DNA from: Hyphomicrobiales bacterium
GTDB lineage: Bacteria > Pseudomonadota > Alphaproteobacteria > Rhizobiales > Xanthobacteraceae
Reading direction: 5' to 3'
Assembly: GCA_009377755.1 (NCBI GenBank)
Contig: WHTM01000012.1
Location: 1 to 64,000, forward strand
Length of the DNA: 64,000 nt
Shown: in pieces, positions 46,396 to 55,361 of the stretch
Numbering within the stretch: the stretch's first letter is position 1
How the letters are laid out: each line of letters begins with the position of its first letter
Made by a program: the position numbers and the translations under genes
Notes under the pieces: generated by a model
Seen by the model: the letters and a program-made list of their open reading frames with translations, nothing else
What the model was told of the DNA's origin: nothing
Database searches by the model: none

Positions 46396-47537
46396 GGCCA
46401 GAACTGCCGGCTCGCGATCCGGGCGCCCTCGGCCATCGCCGCCATTTTCGCCCAGACAACGTCGGGATCGACGGCCGCCTGGCCTACCCAGGTGCCGAAG
46501 CCGCAGTCCGATCCGGCGATGACGTTCTCGCGGCCGACCAGGTTGGCGTAGCGGGTGATGCGCTGGGCGATCAGCTCTGGGTGTTCGATGAAGTTCGACT
46601 TCGATTCGATCACGCCGGGGATCAGCACCTTGCCGTCCGGCAGGTTCACCGCCTCGAATAACGCCCATTCGTGCGCATGGCGCGGGTTGGCGGCCTCGAA
46701 CGAGAGCCCGCTCGGGCGCGCCAGGAACACGATGTCGATAATGTCGGCGAGCGCCACGTCGTAGTGGTGCGGGCCCTCGTAGTTGCCCCAGCATAAGTGC
46801 AGCCGCATCTGCTCCGGCGGAATATTCGCAACGGCGTGATTAAGCGCTTCGACGTGTTCGCGCGCGCGCTTGCGGAACTCGTCGAGGCTCAGGTCCGCGT
46901 ATTGGATATGCCGTCCCATGCCGAGGTCGGGACAATCGATCTGCAGCACGATGTCGGCCGCGGCGACGGTCTCGTACTCATGCCGCATCGCCTCCGCGAT
47001 GGCATGCAGATACGCCTCCTGACCGGGGTAGTAGTCGTTGCGGAAGAACAGCGAGACGACTCCGGGGGAGGCGGCGCTCATAAAGGCGCCGGTCACGTTC
47101 ACGTCGCCAAGCGCCGCCTTCAGATTATCAACATCTCCCGCGACGGCCTGGGGGTCACGTACGCTGATCGGACCATTGCAGGCCGGTGTCTTGCGGCGCG
47201 AACGTCCAGGATCGCCGAACACCCGTTTGCCAAGATTGGGGAAGTCGACGAGATCCCGATAGACGAAGGTATTGCCTGTGCCGCCGAAGCCGGCGAGCCG
47301 GTCCTTTACGTAGGTGGCATAGCTCGGCTTCGACATCTCGCCGTCGTTGACGAGGTCGACGCCGGAGTCTGCCTGCTTGCGCACGGTCTCCGCGACCGCT
47401 GCGCGCACCCACGTGGCGAGCGCGGTGCGCTCGACCGGAACGCCTTCCTCCCTGGCGTACATCATGCGAATGAGATCGTCCGGCCGCGGCAGGCTGCCCG
47501 TGTGCGTGGTCAGGAAACGGTCGATGCTGCGTTGCAT
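46392..47537 (-). CDS. cobalamin-independent methionine synthase II-like (MetE C-domain family)
   Basis: About 381 residues, a stand-alone UROD/MetE-type barrel. Zn-binding features: RLHLCWGNYEGPHHYD (His-x-Cys) and IAGSDCGFGTW (second Cys). N-terminal TTHTGSLPRPDDL is typical of the group that also includes epoxyalkane:coenzyme M transferase-like proteins. Probably transfers a methyl or activates a thiol substrate; not a full-length MetE. The TAG stop lies in the border of the class II element. Confidence 0.82.
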   Translation of the reverse strand: MQRSIDRFLTTHTGSLPRPDDLIRMMYAREEGVPVERTALATWVRAAVAETVRKQADSGVDLVNDGEMSKPSYATYVKDRLAGFGGTGNTFVYRDLVDFPNLGKRVFGDPGRSRRKTPACNGPISVRDPQAVAGDVDNLKAALGDVNVTGAFMSAASPGVVSLFFRNDYYPGQEAYLHAIAEAMRHEYETVAAADIVLQIDCPDLGMGRHIQYADLSLDEFRKRAREHVEALNHAVANIPPEQMRLHLCWGNYEGPHHYDVALADIIDIVFLARPSGLSFEAANPRHAHEWALFEAVNLPDGKVLIPGVIESKSNFIEHPELIAQRITRYANLVGRENVIAGSDCGFGTWVGQAAVDPDVVWAKMAAMAEGARIASRQFWP

Positions 47538-47594
47538 GAAGCGCATTCGGACCGGCATGCCAGCCCGATGTCAATCCCGGCCTTCAGGATGAGA

Positions 47595-47943
47595 TCACTC
47601 GCCGACCGTTTCGTCGCGCTTTTCCGCCTGTGGGCGGTGCAGACTAAAGTCGGCGAAGGGCCGGTCTTCGTCAGACACGCTCTCGAGCCTGCGCCGCGGC
47701 AAGGCCTCGGGTACTCGCGCTGCAAGAAGGCGATGATCTTCTCGCGCACTTCGCAGCGCAAGTTCCAGGCCTGGCCGGCGGTGTTGGAACTGACCAGAAT
47801 GCGCACCTCGATGCCACCCTCCTTGGCGTCGGTGACCTGCACATTAACGGCGTTGCGATCCCATTCAAGGACCCGACCCAACTGGGCGCAAAATGAAAGG
47901 CGTCGCGCGCCTGCATCAGGATGGTTGTGAGGCCGTTGTTCAT
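47595..47943 (-). pseudogene. remnant of a small-conductance mechanosensitive channel gene (MscS C-terminus)
   Basis: Only the C-terminal cytoplasmic part is visible: LGRVLEWDRNAVNVQVTDAKEGG, VRILVSSNTAGQAW and LRCEVREKIIAFLQREYP in one frame. It continues ALPRRRLESVSDEDRPF in another after a shift near CCCGAGG. The transmembrane part is absent, replaced upstream by unrelated sequence. TGA at 47595. Confidence 0.65.
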
Positions 47944-48044
47944 GCGGCGTCCCTATGCCGGTCAGGGGTTGATCGCCGCCGGCTGGACACCAGGTGGGCG
48001 AGGTGGCACAAACGCGCACCCTCGGCACGTGAATGCGGTCGGCG

Positions 48045-48455
48045 ATGAAACAGTTTCTGCTTCGCTTCTTTACCTGGTGGAACGGGCAGACGTTCGGCAC
48101 GCAGCTATGGACCCGACTCTACGGCGAATTTGTCGGGGAGGACGAGTTCGGGAACCGGTACTACCGCACCCGCGGCGGTGCCATCGACCCGACGCTCGGC
48201 TTCGAGCGACGTTGGGTCACCTACAACGGCTATGCCGAACCGTCGATGGTGCCGCCGTCGTGGCATGGCTGGCTGCACCATACGGTGGACGATCCGCCGA
48301 CGGTGGAAACCTATCGCCCATGGCCTTGGGAGAAGCCGCACCGGCCGAACCTTACCGGCACGTCCGCCGCCTATCGGCCGCCCGGCTCGACCTTGGCGCG
48401 GGGGCGGCGCCCGCTCGCCACCGGCGACTACAAGGCCTGGACGCCGGAGTCCTGA
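48045..48455 (+). CDS. NADH:ubiquinone oxidoreductase subunit NDUFA12 (B17.2 family)
   Basis: 136 residues: [33 protein letters not shown], then [26 protein letters not shown] and [20 protein letters not shown]. This is the alphaproteobacterial homologue of the mitochondrial complex I accessory subunit. It sits 140 bases before DUF2155, the usual alphaproteobacterial order. Confidence 0.9.
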   Translation: MKQFLLRFFTWWNGQTFGTQLWTRLYGEFVGEDEFGNRYYRTRGGAIDPTLGFERRWVTYNGYAEPSMVPPSWHGWLHHTVDDPPTVETYRPWPWEKPHRPNLTGTSAAYRPPGSTLARGRRPLATGDYKAWTPES

Positions 48456-48594
48456 GGCTCGGTTGGGCGGAGATGAGTGCCGGCGCCGCGTCCGCTTGGT
48501 TCGACGCCCTTTCCCCGCCGCATTCCCCGTGTTAACCGGATCGGCCCGAGCCGTCATACCGCCGTATCACCTCTCGGGTTGCAACAGCACGCTA

Positions 48595-49428
48595 ATGGTC
48601 CGACTGAATCGTCCTGCCGTAGTTCTGATTGCCGCCGGCCTGTCGTGTGCCGCGCTGCCGGCCATCGCGCAATTCGGATCGATTTTCCGCGACGGGCCGC
48701 CGCGGCCCCCTGCGGATGTGCCGGGTGCTCAATCGGCGCCGAACAATTTCCCATCGCCAGCGCCACCGACGGTGCGGTCGTCGCCGCAGCGGCCCGCGGA
48801 GCCGTTGCCGGTTCCAGCGAATTTGCCGCCCACGGGCGGACCGCGCGGCAACCCGATCCAGTCGCAGCCCCTGCCGCCGCCACCGGGCGGAACCGTGGCG
48901 CCCCCGCAAGCGGCGCGGCCACCGCAGGCCCCGGACTCGCAGCCGGCTCAGGCGACCACGCCGCCGGCCCCGGCCGAAGCGGCGCCGCCGCGCGAGGAGG
49001 TTGTCGTCGAGCCGCCGCTGCAGCGCATCGTCAACCCGACCGCCGTGTTCGCTGGGCTCGACAAGATCACCGGTCGCATCACCAGTTTCGACGTCGCCAT
49101 CGACGAGACGGTGCAGTTCGGCGCGCTGCGGGTGACGCCGCGGGCCTGCTACTCGCGGCCGCCCGCCGAGACGCCACGCACCGATGCGTTCCTCGCTGTC
49201 GAGGAGGTGACGCTGCAGAACGAGGTGCGCCGCATTTTCACCGGCTGGATGTTCGCCGCGAGCCCCGGGTTGCACGCGGTCGAGCACCCGATCTACGACA
49301 TCTGGCTGACCGACTGCAAAGGCGGCACGCCCGCCGTGGCGGAATCGGACGCGACCAATGCCTCGCCGCAGGCGCCGCAGAGGCCGCAGGCTCCCGCGCC
49401 GCGCGCGCAGCAGCAGCGGCGCCGTTAG
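48595..49428 (+). CDS. DUF2155 domain protein, periplasmic
   Basis: 277 residues: signal peptide (LIAAGLSCAALPAIAQF), a long Pro/Ala/Gln-rich linker (residues 35-140), then the conserved DUF2155 domain with FAGLDKITGRITSFDVAIDETVQFGALRV, ACYSRPP, FTGWMFAASPGLHAVEHPIYDIWLTDC. Two Cys probably form a disulfide. The C-terminal tail is again Gln/Pro-rich. Low complexity is encoded by high-GC DNA. Function unknown; conserved next to aat and NDUFA12. Confidence 0.85.
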   Translation: MVRLNRPAVVLIAAGLSCAALPAIAQFGSIFRDGPPRPPADVPGAQSAPNNFPSPAPPTVRSSPQRPAEPLPVPANLPPTGGPRGNPIQSQPLPPPPGGTVAPPQAARPPQAPDSQPAQATTPPAPAEAAPPREEVVVEPPLQRIVNPTAVFAGLDKITGRITSFDVAIDETVQFGALRVTPRACYSRPPAETPRTDAFLAVEEVTLQNEVRRIFTGWMFAASPGLHAVEHPIYDIWLTDCKGGTPAVAESDATNASPQAPQRPQAPAPRAQQQRRR

Positions 49429-49451
49429 GGGTATTGCCGCACGCCGACCCT

Positions 49452-50129
49452 TCAACGGCTCGTCGCGAGTCGCAGCGCCTCGGCGCCGGAGAGCGGCCGG
49501 TCGAGCGGCCGTGCCGCAAAGCGCGCGTCCCCGCGCAGCGCCTCTTCCAGCAGCCGATGATACTGTCGCCGCGAAATCTCGACTGCGCCGAATGTCGTGA
49601 GGTGGTCGGTGACGAACTGGGTGTCGAGCAGCGTGAACCCGCCGGCCCGAAGCCGCGCCACCAGATGCACCAGCGCGACCTTTGACGCGTCGCGGGCGCG
49701 GTGGAACATGCTCTCGCCGAAATAGGCACGGCCGAGCGTGACGCCGTAGAGTCCGCCGACCAGTTCGTCGCCGTCGTAGGCTTCGACGCTGTGACAATGG
49801 CCGCGCTCGTGCAGCTTGCGATAGAGCGCGCGGATGCGCGCGTTGATCCAGGTCTTCGCACGCTCGGCCTGCGGCGCGGCACAGCCCTCCATCACCGCGT
49901 CGAAGTCGCGGTTGACAGTGATAAGATACCGATCGCTGCGCACCGTGCGCGAGAGCCGTGCCGGCACGTGGAATCGATCGAGCGGAATGATGCCCCGATG
50001 CTCCGGCTCGATCCAGTAAAGCGACAGATCCTCGGCGGTCTCGGCCATCGGAAAGATGCCGCAGGCATAGGCCTTGAGCAGCACCTCCGGCGTGATCTCG
50101 ACGTGGGCACCATCGCGGCTGGCCATCAC
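49452..50129 (-). CDS. aat: leucyl/phenylalanyl-tRNA-protein transferase
   Basis: Adds Leu or Phe to N-terminal Lys/Arg for the N-degron pathway. 225 residues: [84 protein letters not shown], and the end [19 protein letters not shown]. It is convergent with the DUF2155 gene, 23 bases apart. In relatives the accC gene is usually next; here an 8.7-kb segment intervenes. Confidence 0.94.
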   Translation of the reverse strand: MMASRDGAHVEITPEVLLKAYACGIFPMAETAEDLSLYWIEPEHRGIIPLDRFHVPARLSRTVRSDRYLITVNRDFDAVMEGCAAPQAERAKTWINARIRALYRKLHERGHCHSVEAYDGDELVGGLYGVTLGRAYFGESMFHRARDASKVALVHLVARLRAGGFTLLDTQFVTDHLTTFGAVEISRRQYHRLLEEALRGDARFAARPLDRPLSGAEALRLATSR

Positions 50130-50272
50130 TTACCTTTCGGCGCGCCGCAAACCCGGCCAAGGCATCGGCGTTAACTGTGCGGAAACCAAGATGTAACCAA
50201 ATTGAGAGGAGATTGAAAACAATCCGCTAGGTTCTGCGTTACCCCATGAGGAACAGCTCGATAGAGGATATC

Positions 50273-50665
50273 ATGGGCAAAGGCGCAGTGACCATCGAAA
50301 CGGCGACCGTGCTGGTCGTTGAGGACGAGGTGCTGATCAGCGAGCTGATCAGCGAAGCGCTGCATGAGCGCGGCTTCGACGTGTATGTCGTGTCCAATGC
50401 CCGCGACGCCTATCGGTACATACTCTCAGGTTTGCCGGTCGACGTGCTGTTCACCGACATCAACCTCCCTGGCGAGATCGATGGGGCGGCCCTGGCGCAG
50501 CGTGTGCGCGAGATGTGGCCCGAGCTGCCGATCGTCTTCGCGTCTGGGCGCCTCAGTTTGCTCGGGCATCTGCGGACCATACCGTGCGCGGCATTCCTGG
50601 CGAAACCCTACAGTCCCGACCAGGCGTGTGCGGCGGTGGAAGAGCTGATCGCGGTACGGCATTGA
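50273..50665 (+). CDS. single-domain response regulator (receiver)
   Basis: 130 residues from ATG 50273, supported by AGAGGAT upstream. Receiver landmarks: VLVVEDEVLISELISEAL (acidic pocket), VDVLFTDINLPGEIDG (phospho-Asp), FASGRLS (Ser/Thr switch) and LAKPYSP (Lys). No output domain. This is the short CheY-like type common in Rhizobiales; the kinase partner is not nearby. Confidence 0.82.
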   Translation: MGKGAVTIETATVLVVEDEVLISELISEALHERGFDVYVVSNARDAYRYILSGLPVDVLFTDINLPGEIDGAALAQRVREMWPELPIVFASGRLSLLGHLRTIPCAAFLAKPYSPDQACAAVEELIAVRH

Positions 50666-50728
50666 TACGTTCAAGCCAACGCCCCCGCCGCCCGTGTTTG
50701 GCCTGCATCCGGGTCGGTTGACAGCATC

Positions 50729-50965
50729 CTAAGCTAATTTCATCTGCTTTTCGAACTCTACGGGGCTCAGATATCCGATCGTCGAGTGCCGGCGCTTCGG
50801 ATTGCAGAATCGCTCGATGTCGTCGAACCATCGGCCTTGGCCTCGTCGCGCGTCCGGTACATCTTGCGCGCTATTCGCTCGATTTTCAGCGACGAGAAGA
50901 AGGTCTCCATCGCCGCATTGTCCCAGACGTTTGCCGGAACGGCTCATCGAGCAGAAGCGCGCGGC
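50729..50965 (-). mobile_element. IS3 family transposase remnant (OrfB C-terminus)
   Basis: The minus strand carries FCSMSR, then in a second frame NVWDNAAMETFFSSLKIER and ARKMYRTRDEAKAD, then in another DDIERFCNPKRRHSTIGYL and SPVEFEKQMKLA. The pieces include the DDE glutamate (AAMET). At least two frameshifts inactivate it, and the N-terminal part is missing. No terminal repeats can be found. Confidence 0.85.
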
Positions 50966-51191
50966 CATCGATCCGCAGCAACTTCTCAAACAACGCACAA
51001 TGCTGCTACCAATTTTTGGAGGTCGCGCGGTGGACCGGCGCGGGCAGGCTCACGCCATGAGCAGCAGGTAGCCCGCATGAACGAAATACGGGACCGCAGC
51101 CGCAGGGTGATGAAGCCTGGATGTCGCTCCGCTCATCCGGGCTGCTTGCTGCTTGTCCCTGTCAAGCGGGTCGCGTCCGCAAACGAACCGG
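50966..51191. other. non-coding scar between the IS3 remnant and the OmpA-like gene
   Basis: No gene seen. ATGAGCAGCAGGTAGC, GGGACCGCAGCCGCAGGG and GGATGTCGCTCCGCTCATCC (weak GGATG...CATCC inverted repeat) suggest old mobile-element debris. Confidence 0.35.
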
Positions 51192-52608
51192 TCAAGCGGG
51201 AATGAGGTTGCCGTTGCTGATCTCGAACGACTTGAGGGTGAACCCCAACGAAAATCGGCGCTGCAGCAGGACGTGCGCCTGAAAGCCGAGTAACGATTGG
51301 TTCTGCCGCGCGGCAAAGTCTAGAGCGACCGTGGTCGGAGCGCCAATCCTTTCGTTGGTCTCGGTCCGGGCCACGCCAGCGAACGAGAAGATGTCGAAGA
51401 CGCCCTTGCTTTCGAAGCTGACAAGCTCAAAGTCGGTCGCCACCTGAGCTTCACCCAGCAGCGCCGTCGAGCCGGCGTTGACGGCCTGCACGATCATGTC
51501 GGTGACCGCATCGCCGAGGATCTTGCGGAAAAAGCTGTTTGGCGCCGTGTGCAAATCGAAGGCCTTCTTCGCGACGCCGGCGATTTTTTGGGCCTTTTCG
51601 ATCGCCTTCTTGACGGCATCGATCTGCTGGTGAGTCAGGTTTAGCTTTTTCCCAGCCTTCTCCAGTTCCTTCTCCATTTCCTCCAGTGCCTCGGGCAATT
51701 TGGTGAGCCATTTGACGATACTGAGCAGCTGGCAAAAGACTTCGATGGCATTCAAATCGATTTTGTTCGCGCTGCCGCTAAAGATGTATTTCTTCATGCG
51801 GCCCCGCGAGTCCTTGAACTCGAACATCAGAGCAATATCGCTCGGCACGATGAATTCGACGCCCTTGAAGATGATGAAAATCTCGGGCCCCATGAATTCG
51901 GCGGCCTTCAGCAAGTCCTCGACGATCATCTTGACCAGGCCCTTCAGCCCATCGAGGAACTCCTTCAAGGCCGCCTTGAGCTCGGGAGGCATCTTTTTCT
52001 CGAGCTCGGCAATCTTCTGCTCGAGCTGATTGGCCGGAACCGTGGTGACCTCCACTTTGGCGCTGAGCAATTGGCGGCAGAATACCTTCTCATCATTCTC
52101 GTCCACGATGTGCCGAATCGAGAGAGACAGAACAACGGCACGGAATGCGTTGGATTGTGACTCCAGTGTGCCCGCGCGGACTGTGTTGACGAGTGGTCCA
52201 AACCAGGTGCGCGCCTCCTTATCTCCTTCACCCTTAGCGTCCACGGCAATGGTGATACCTTTCGCGATTTTTCCGCGTGATTTTTCCGCATCAAAATGTT
52301 TCTTGACGCAAGCACCGACGGATTTTGCGCGTTCGACCGACAGCACCGTGTTGTGATCGGTGGGACCGGTCGCGCTTGCCTTGCCGATCGGATGAATCGT
52401 CGCGACCTTGTCTGGAAACCCGAGAGATTCGATCTGGTTGATGTAGTGAGGAACCAAGATATTCTTGATGTAGTTCTCGTGTTCGGTCCGCACTTCGGTG
52501 CGGTTCACTACAAAAATTCAAGAACAAGACGTTCTTGTCGTTGGAGGCAACGAATGCTGTTGCCATCGGCAAGGGGGCTCCGCCGGGAGCGGGGATGACG
52601 CCTACCAT
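51192..52608 (-). CDS. OmpA-like domain protein without signal peptide, with frameshift near 52505
   Basis: From ATG 52608 (after GAGGA): MVGVIPAPGGAPLPMATAFVA, then SNDKNVLFLNF, where a TTTTT run breaks the frame. Removing one T continues VVNRTEVRTEHENYI and the rest, about 470 residues in all. The second frame could instead start alone at GTG around 52505. It holds an OmpA/MotB-like motif (ATIHPIGKASATGPTDHNTVLS, VERAKSV), then an amphipathic helical region (MPPELKAALKEFL, LEEMEKELEKAGKK) and a beta-rich end. The region is AT-richer than its surroundings, and long shadow frames are absent. Function unknown; likely acquired. Confidence 0.6.
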
Positions 52609-52776
52609 GGTTCGGTCCTCACAATTGGAATCGGAAGGGTCGAGCATCCGGGAGACGGAGTGGGCGGCGAACCAAGATCACGGTACTGATTGGGAGCGGC
52701 TGCCATGTGCTTCTCCCAGGGCCGAAGTCGCGATCCGCGTTGCCGGCATGGCCTGCCGGTAGTCACATGCGTTTCC

Positions 52777-53118
52777 TTATCGGCAGCCTGCCTCCGCCAT
52801 CTTGGCCTTGATGCCTGGGCCGAGCTCGGCTGCCTGCGTCGGCCCCATTCTGTCAAGCGCGCCGAGCGCCTTTCGGTAGTGCTCGCAGGCCATGGGAGTA
52901 TTCTTCCGGCTCAGGCAGTCGCGCGCCGCAAACGACTCGTGCGCCATGCCCACCGTTGCCAGCGTGCCTGCGGGCGCGCCCGGGACATTCCACTTGTCGT
53001 AGAACACGCCGCATTTCGCCGATTGTACGAACGACTGCGCCATGGCGGGCGACAAGCCCTGACCGAGACAGGCCAGCGCGCCGCAAATAGCGAGGAGGAG
53101 ACACCGGTCGAGTATCAT
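52777..53118 (-). CDS. small secreted cysteine-containing protein
   Basis: 113 residues: signal peptide (LLLAICGALACLGQGLSPAMAQ) and a mature part with KCGVFYDKW, FAARDCLSRKN and ACEHYRKALGAL plus a final GCR, so four Cys can make two disulfides. GGAGATTCG lies before ATG 53118. I do not recognise the family; similar small proteins occur in Rhizobiales. Confidence 0.65.
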   Translation of the reverse strand: MILDRCLLLAICGALACLGQGLSPAMAQSFVQSAKCGVFYDKWNVPGAPAGTLATVGMAHESFAARDCLSRKNTPMACEHYRKALGALDRMGPTQAAELGPGIKAKMAEAGCR

Positions 53119-53258
53119 CGAATCTCCGCGGATTGCGCTTGGCTTTTTCACGCGGGCTAAGCTGTCATTGAGCAAAGCTAAACACCGTGGGCTTGTCTTG
53201 GCAAGTCCAAAACAAGGCCAATAGCGGCCATGGAATAAGGGCCAGTGAGCGGGGAGAC

Positions 53259-54221
53259 CTAGAAGCTGGACTTCAGGAACTGCTCCAACTCCTCGCGCAT
53301 TGGCAGGGCCTCGAACACGCCAAGTCGCCTTGTGGCGAGCGCGCCGCAGGCGGCTGCGCGCCGGAGACATTCGTCCCATGAACGGTCTTCGATCAGGCTC
53401 ACGGCGATTCCGGCGGAAAAGGCATCGCCCGCGCCCAACGTATCGACGGTCTCGACCGCGAAGGCGGGCTGATGCAGCGGAGCGGCATTTCGCCGGCAGA
53501 GAAGCGCGCCGTCCGCTCCAAGCGTGATGCTCACCGCCTCAGGACCGCAATCGAGGAGATGCGTGCCGAACGCCGCCAACGAATCCGCGCCCGTGGGTTT
53601 TGTGTCGCCCGCCTCGCTTGCGCCAAACGTTGTGGCCATCTGCTCGGCTTCGACCCGGTTGACCACCAAGATGGAGGTGTGAGCCAGAATATTTGCGTCC
53701 ACCGCCCGGTACGGCGATGGGTTGAGCAATGTAGCCGCGCCGCCTGCGCGGGCCAATGCGAATGCTTCCGCAATCGGCTCGTCGCCGACTTCGAATTGGG
53801 CCAGGACAAGCTTGGCCCGGCCGAGCGCGTGGCGCGCCGCCCGCACGTCAGCCGCAGACAGCCGGAGATTTGCGCCTGGATAGACGGCCAGACAATTCTC
53901 GCCTTTGGCGTCGGTAAATCCAATGCCGCTGCCTGTCGCGCCGTCATAGCGGCGCAGCATGCTGAGCGGTAGGCCGGCGCGAAGAAGTGCCGGTTCAGCG
54001 AGCTGTGCGAGCAGATCGTTTCCTACCGCCAGCAGCCCGTCGACCGACGCCCCCAAACGGCGCGCCCCCATCGCCAGGTTGAGACCCTTGCCGCCGGCTT
54101 CCAGCGTAAACGCCTCGGCGCGCAGCGATTCGCCCGGGCGCGGCAGGTGGGCGACCTTGGCGGAACAGGCGGCGACGAAGCTGCCCAGGACAAAGATGGA
54201 TGCAGCGTCATTCATCGCCAT
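53259..54221 (-). CDS. PfkB family sugar kinase (ribokinase-like)
   Basis: 320 residues: N-terminal GSFVAACSAKVAHLPRPGESLRAE and GGKGLNLAMGARRLG (first PfkB signature), C-terminal DTLGAGDAFSAGIAVSLIE (second signature; Asp catalytic base). Phosphorylates a sugar, nucleoside or related alcohol. It is divergent from a GntR/UTRA regulator 58 bases away, which probably controls it. No transporter lies nearby. Confidence 0.87.
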   Translation of the reverse strand: MAMNDAASIFVLGSFVAACSAKVAHLPRPGESLRAEAFTLEAGGKGLNLAMGARRLGASVDGLLAVGNDLLAQLAEPALLRAGLPLSMLRRYDGATGSGIGFTDAKGENCLAVYPGANLRLSAADVRAARHALGRAKLVLAQFEVGDEPIAEAFALARAGGAATLLNPSPYRAVDANILAHTSILVVNRVEAEQMATTFGASEAGDTKPTGADSLAAFGTHLLDCGPEAVSITLGADGALLCRRNAAPLHQPAFAVETVDTLGAGDAFSAGIAVSLIEDRSWDECLRRAAACGALATRRLGVFEALPMREELEQFLKSSF

Positions 54222-54279
54222 TCACCGCTTGGACCATTGTCGGCGGCCGCGAATATGCTTATTCATCAACCAGAAGCCG

Positions 54280-55044
54280 ATGGAAGATCTGGACACAGCC
54301 CCTTCGATCCTGGACATGCTGCATTTGCGGGATGATACCGCAATGCCGATGTACCAGCAGCTCGAACAGCAGCTAACGGTGCTGATCGAGAACGGATCGA
54401 TTGCCGTCGGGACTACGCTGCCCGCGGAACGCCAATTGGCCGAAAAGCTGGGTGTGAGCCGCGTCACCGTGCAGCGCAGCTACAACGCGCTGCGCCAGCG
54501 CAACCTGTTGAGCGCACACGGCCGGCTTGGATCGATCGTGCAGGAGAACCCGCACCAGCTCCATCCCGGCATGGATCGGCTCAAGGGGTTCACGCAGGAG
54601 ATGCGTGAAATCGGTCGCGTGCCGTCATCCAAGATCGTGAAGAAGAACATCGTCAGGGATCGCTCGATTGCGTCGATCTTCGGCTTGCCGTCGACAGCAA
54701 AGTTCCTGCACCTGGTGCGGGTCCGATTCGGCGACGGCATCCCGCTCTCGCACGAAGTGGCATGGTACGACATTGGGGCGGCCCCCGGCCTTCTCGACGG
54801 CGATCTGTCACAATCGGTCTATGCGCGCCTGGCCGAGTGCGGCACCCCGTTGGCGTACTGCGAGCAGGCGATCGAGGCGGCTTCCCCTAACCGAGAGGAA
54901 TGTAAGATTTTCGGCTTCACCGAGCCCGCCCCCTGTCTGCTCATCAAGCGTCGCAGCTTTGCGCGCGACGGACGGATGCTCGAATACGTCGAAGGGCTGT
55001 TCCGCGGTGACCTCTACACCTATCGGCTCATGCTGAAGGTTTGA
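54280..55044 (+). CDS. GntR family regulator with UTRA effector domain
   Basis: 254 residues: N-terminal winged helix with MYQQLEQQLTVLIENG, TLPAERQLAEKLGVSRVTVQRSYNALRQRNLL; C-terminal UTRA domain (SSKIVKKNIV, PLSHEVAWYDIGAA, CLLIKRRSF). HutC/UTRA regulators bind sugar phosphates or related ligands. The divergent neighbour is the PfkB kinase gene, the most likely target. Confidence 0.88.
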   Translation: MEDLDTAPSILDMLHLRDDTAMPMYQQLEQQLTVLIENGSIAVGTTLPAERQLAEKLGVSRVTVQRSYNALRQRNLLSAHGRLGSIVQENPHQLHPGMDRLKGFTQEMREIGRVPSSKIVKKNIVRDRSIASIFGLPSTAKFLHLVRVRFGDGIPLSHEVAWYDIGAAPGLLDGDLSQSVYARLAECGTPLAYCEQAIEAASPNREECKIFGFTEPAPCLLIKRRSFARDGRMLEYVEGLFRGDLYTYRLMLKV

Positions 55045-55124
55045 CATCGCCGCGACCGACTTACTGCCGTTCGCCGATGCAAGCATCGACCATTAGCACA
55101 CCCACCGTCGACCATCTTATCACG

Positions 55125-55361
55125 CTATCCGCGCTCGGCTCCTCGGGAATAGAACTCTTCGTATACGCGGCGCGGATTGTCGGTGGTCGCGGCCGGGCCG
55201 CGCTTCAATTCCTCGTAACGTCGCTCGGCCGCGATAGCGCGCCGGAATTCGGCAGGCAACATCAAGACAATGCGCACGGGTAGCATCAATACAAAGCGCA
55301 GCCGGTGTACCAGGCGTTGGACCGGGGCCTTGGCCGCTGGGAGAACCTGGGCGGTCGTCAT
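55125..55361 (-). CDS. small basic protein, 78 aa, coupled to a methyltransferase gene
   Basis: Starts MTTAQVLPAAKAPVQRLV, with a hydrophobic central part (LRFVLMLPVRIVLMLPAEFRRAI) and a charged end. It overlaps the upstream stop by ATGA, so translation is coupled. No family recognised. Probably membrane-associated or a small partner of the methyltransferase. Confidence 0.55.
   Translation of the reverse strand: MTTAQVLPAAKAPVQRLVHRLRFVLMLPVRIVLMLPAEFRRAIAAERRYEELKRGPAATTDNPRRVYEEFYSRGAERG

Noticed and set aside
46392-47537. Full methionine synthase MetE
   Set aside because: Only the C-terminal barrel length (about 380 residues) is present, so it is a member of the short MetE-like family.
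52291-52647. 118-codon frame as a separate gene upstream of the OmpA-like protein
   Set aside because: Its first part reads smoothly into the longer frame after removal of one T from a TTTTT run, so it is better treated as the N-terminus of the same gene. The latter half (after LNF) is out-of-frame shadow.
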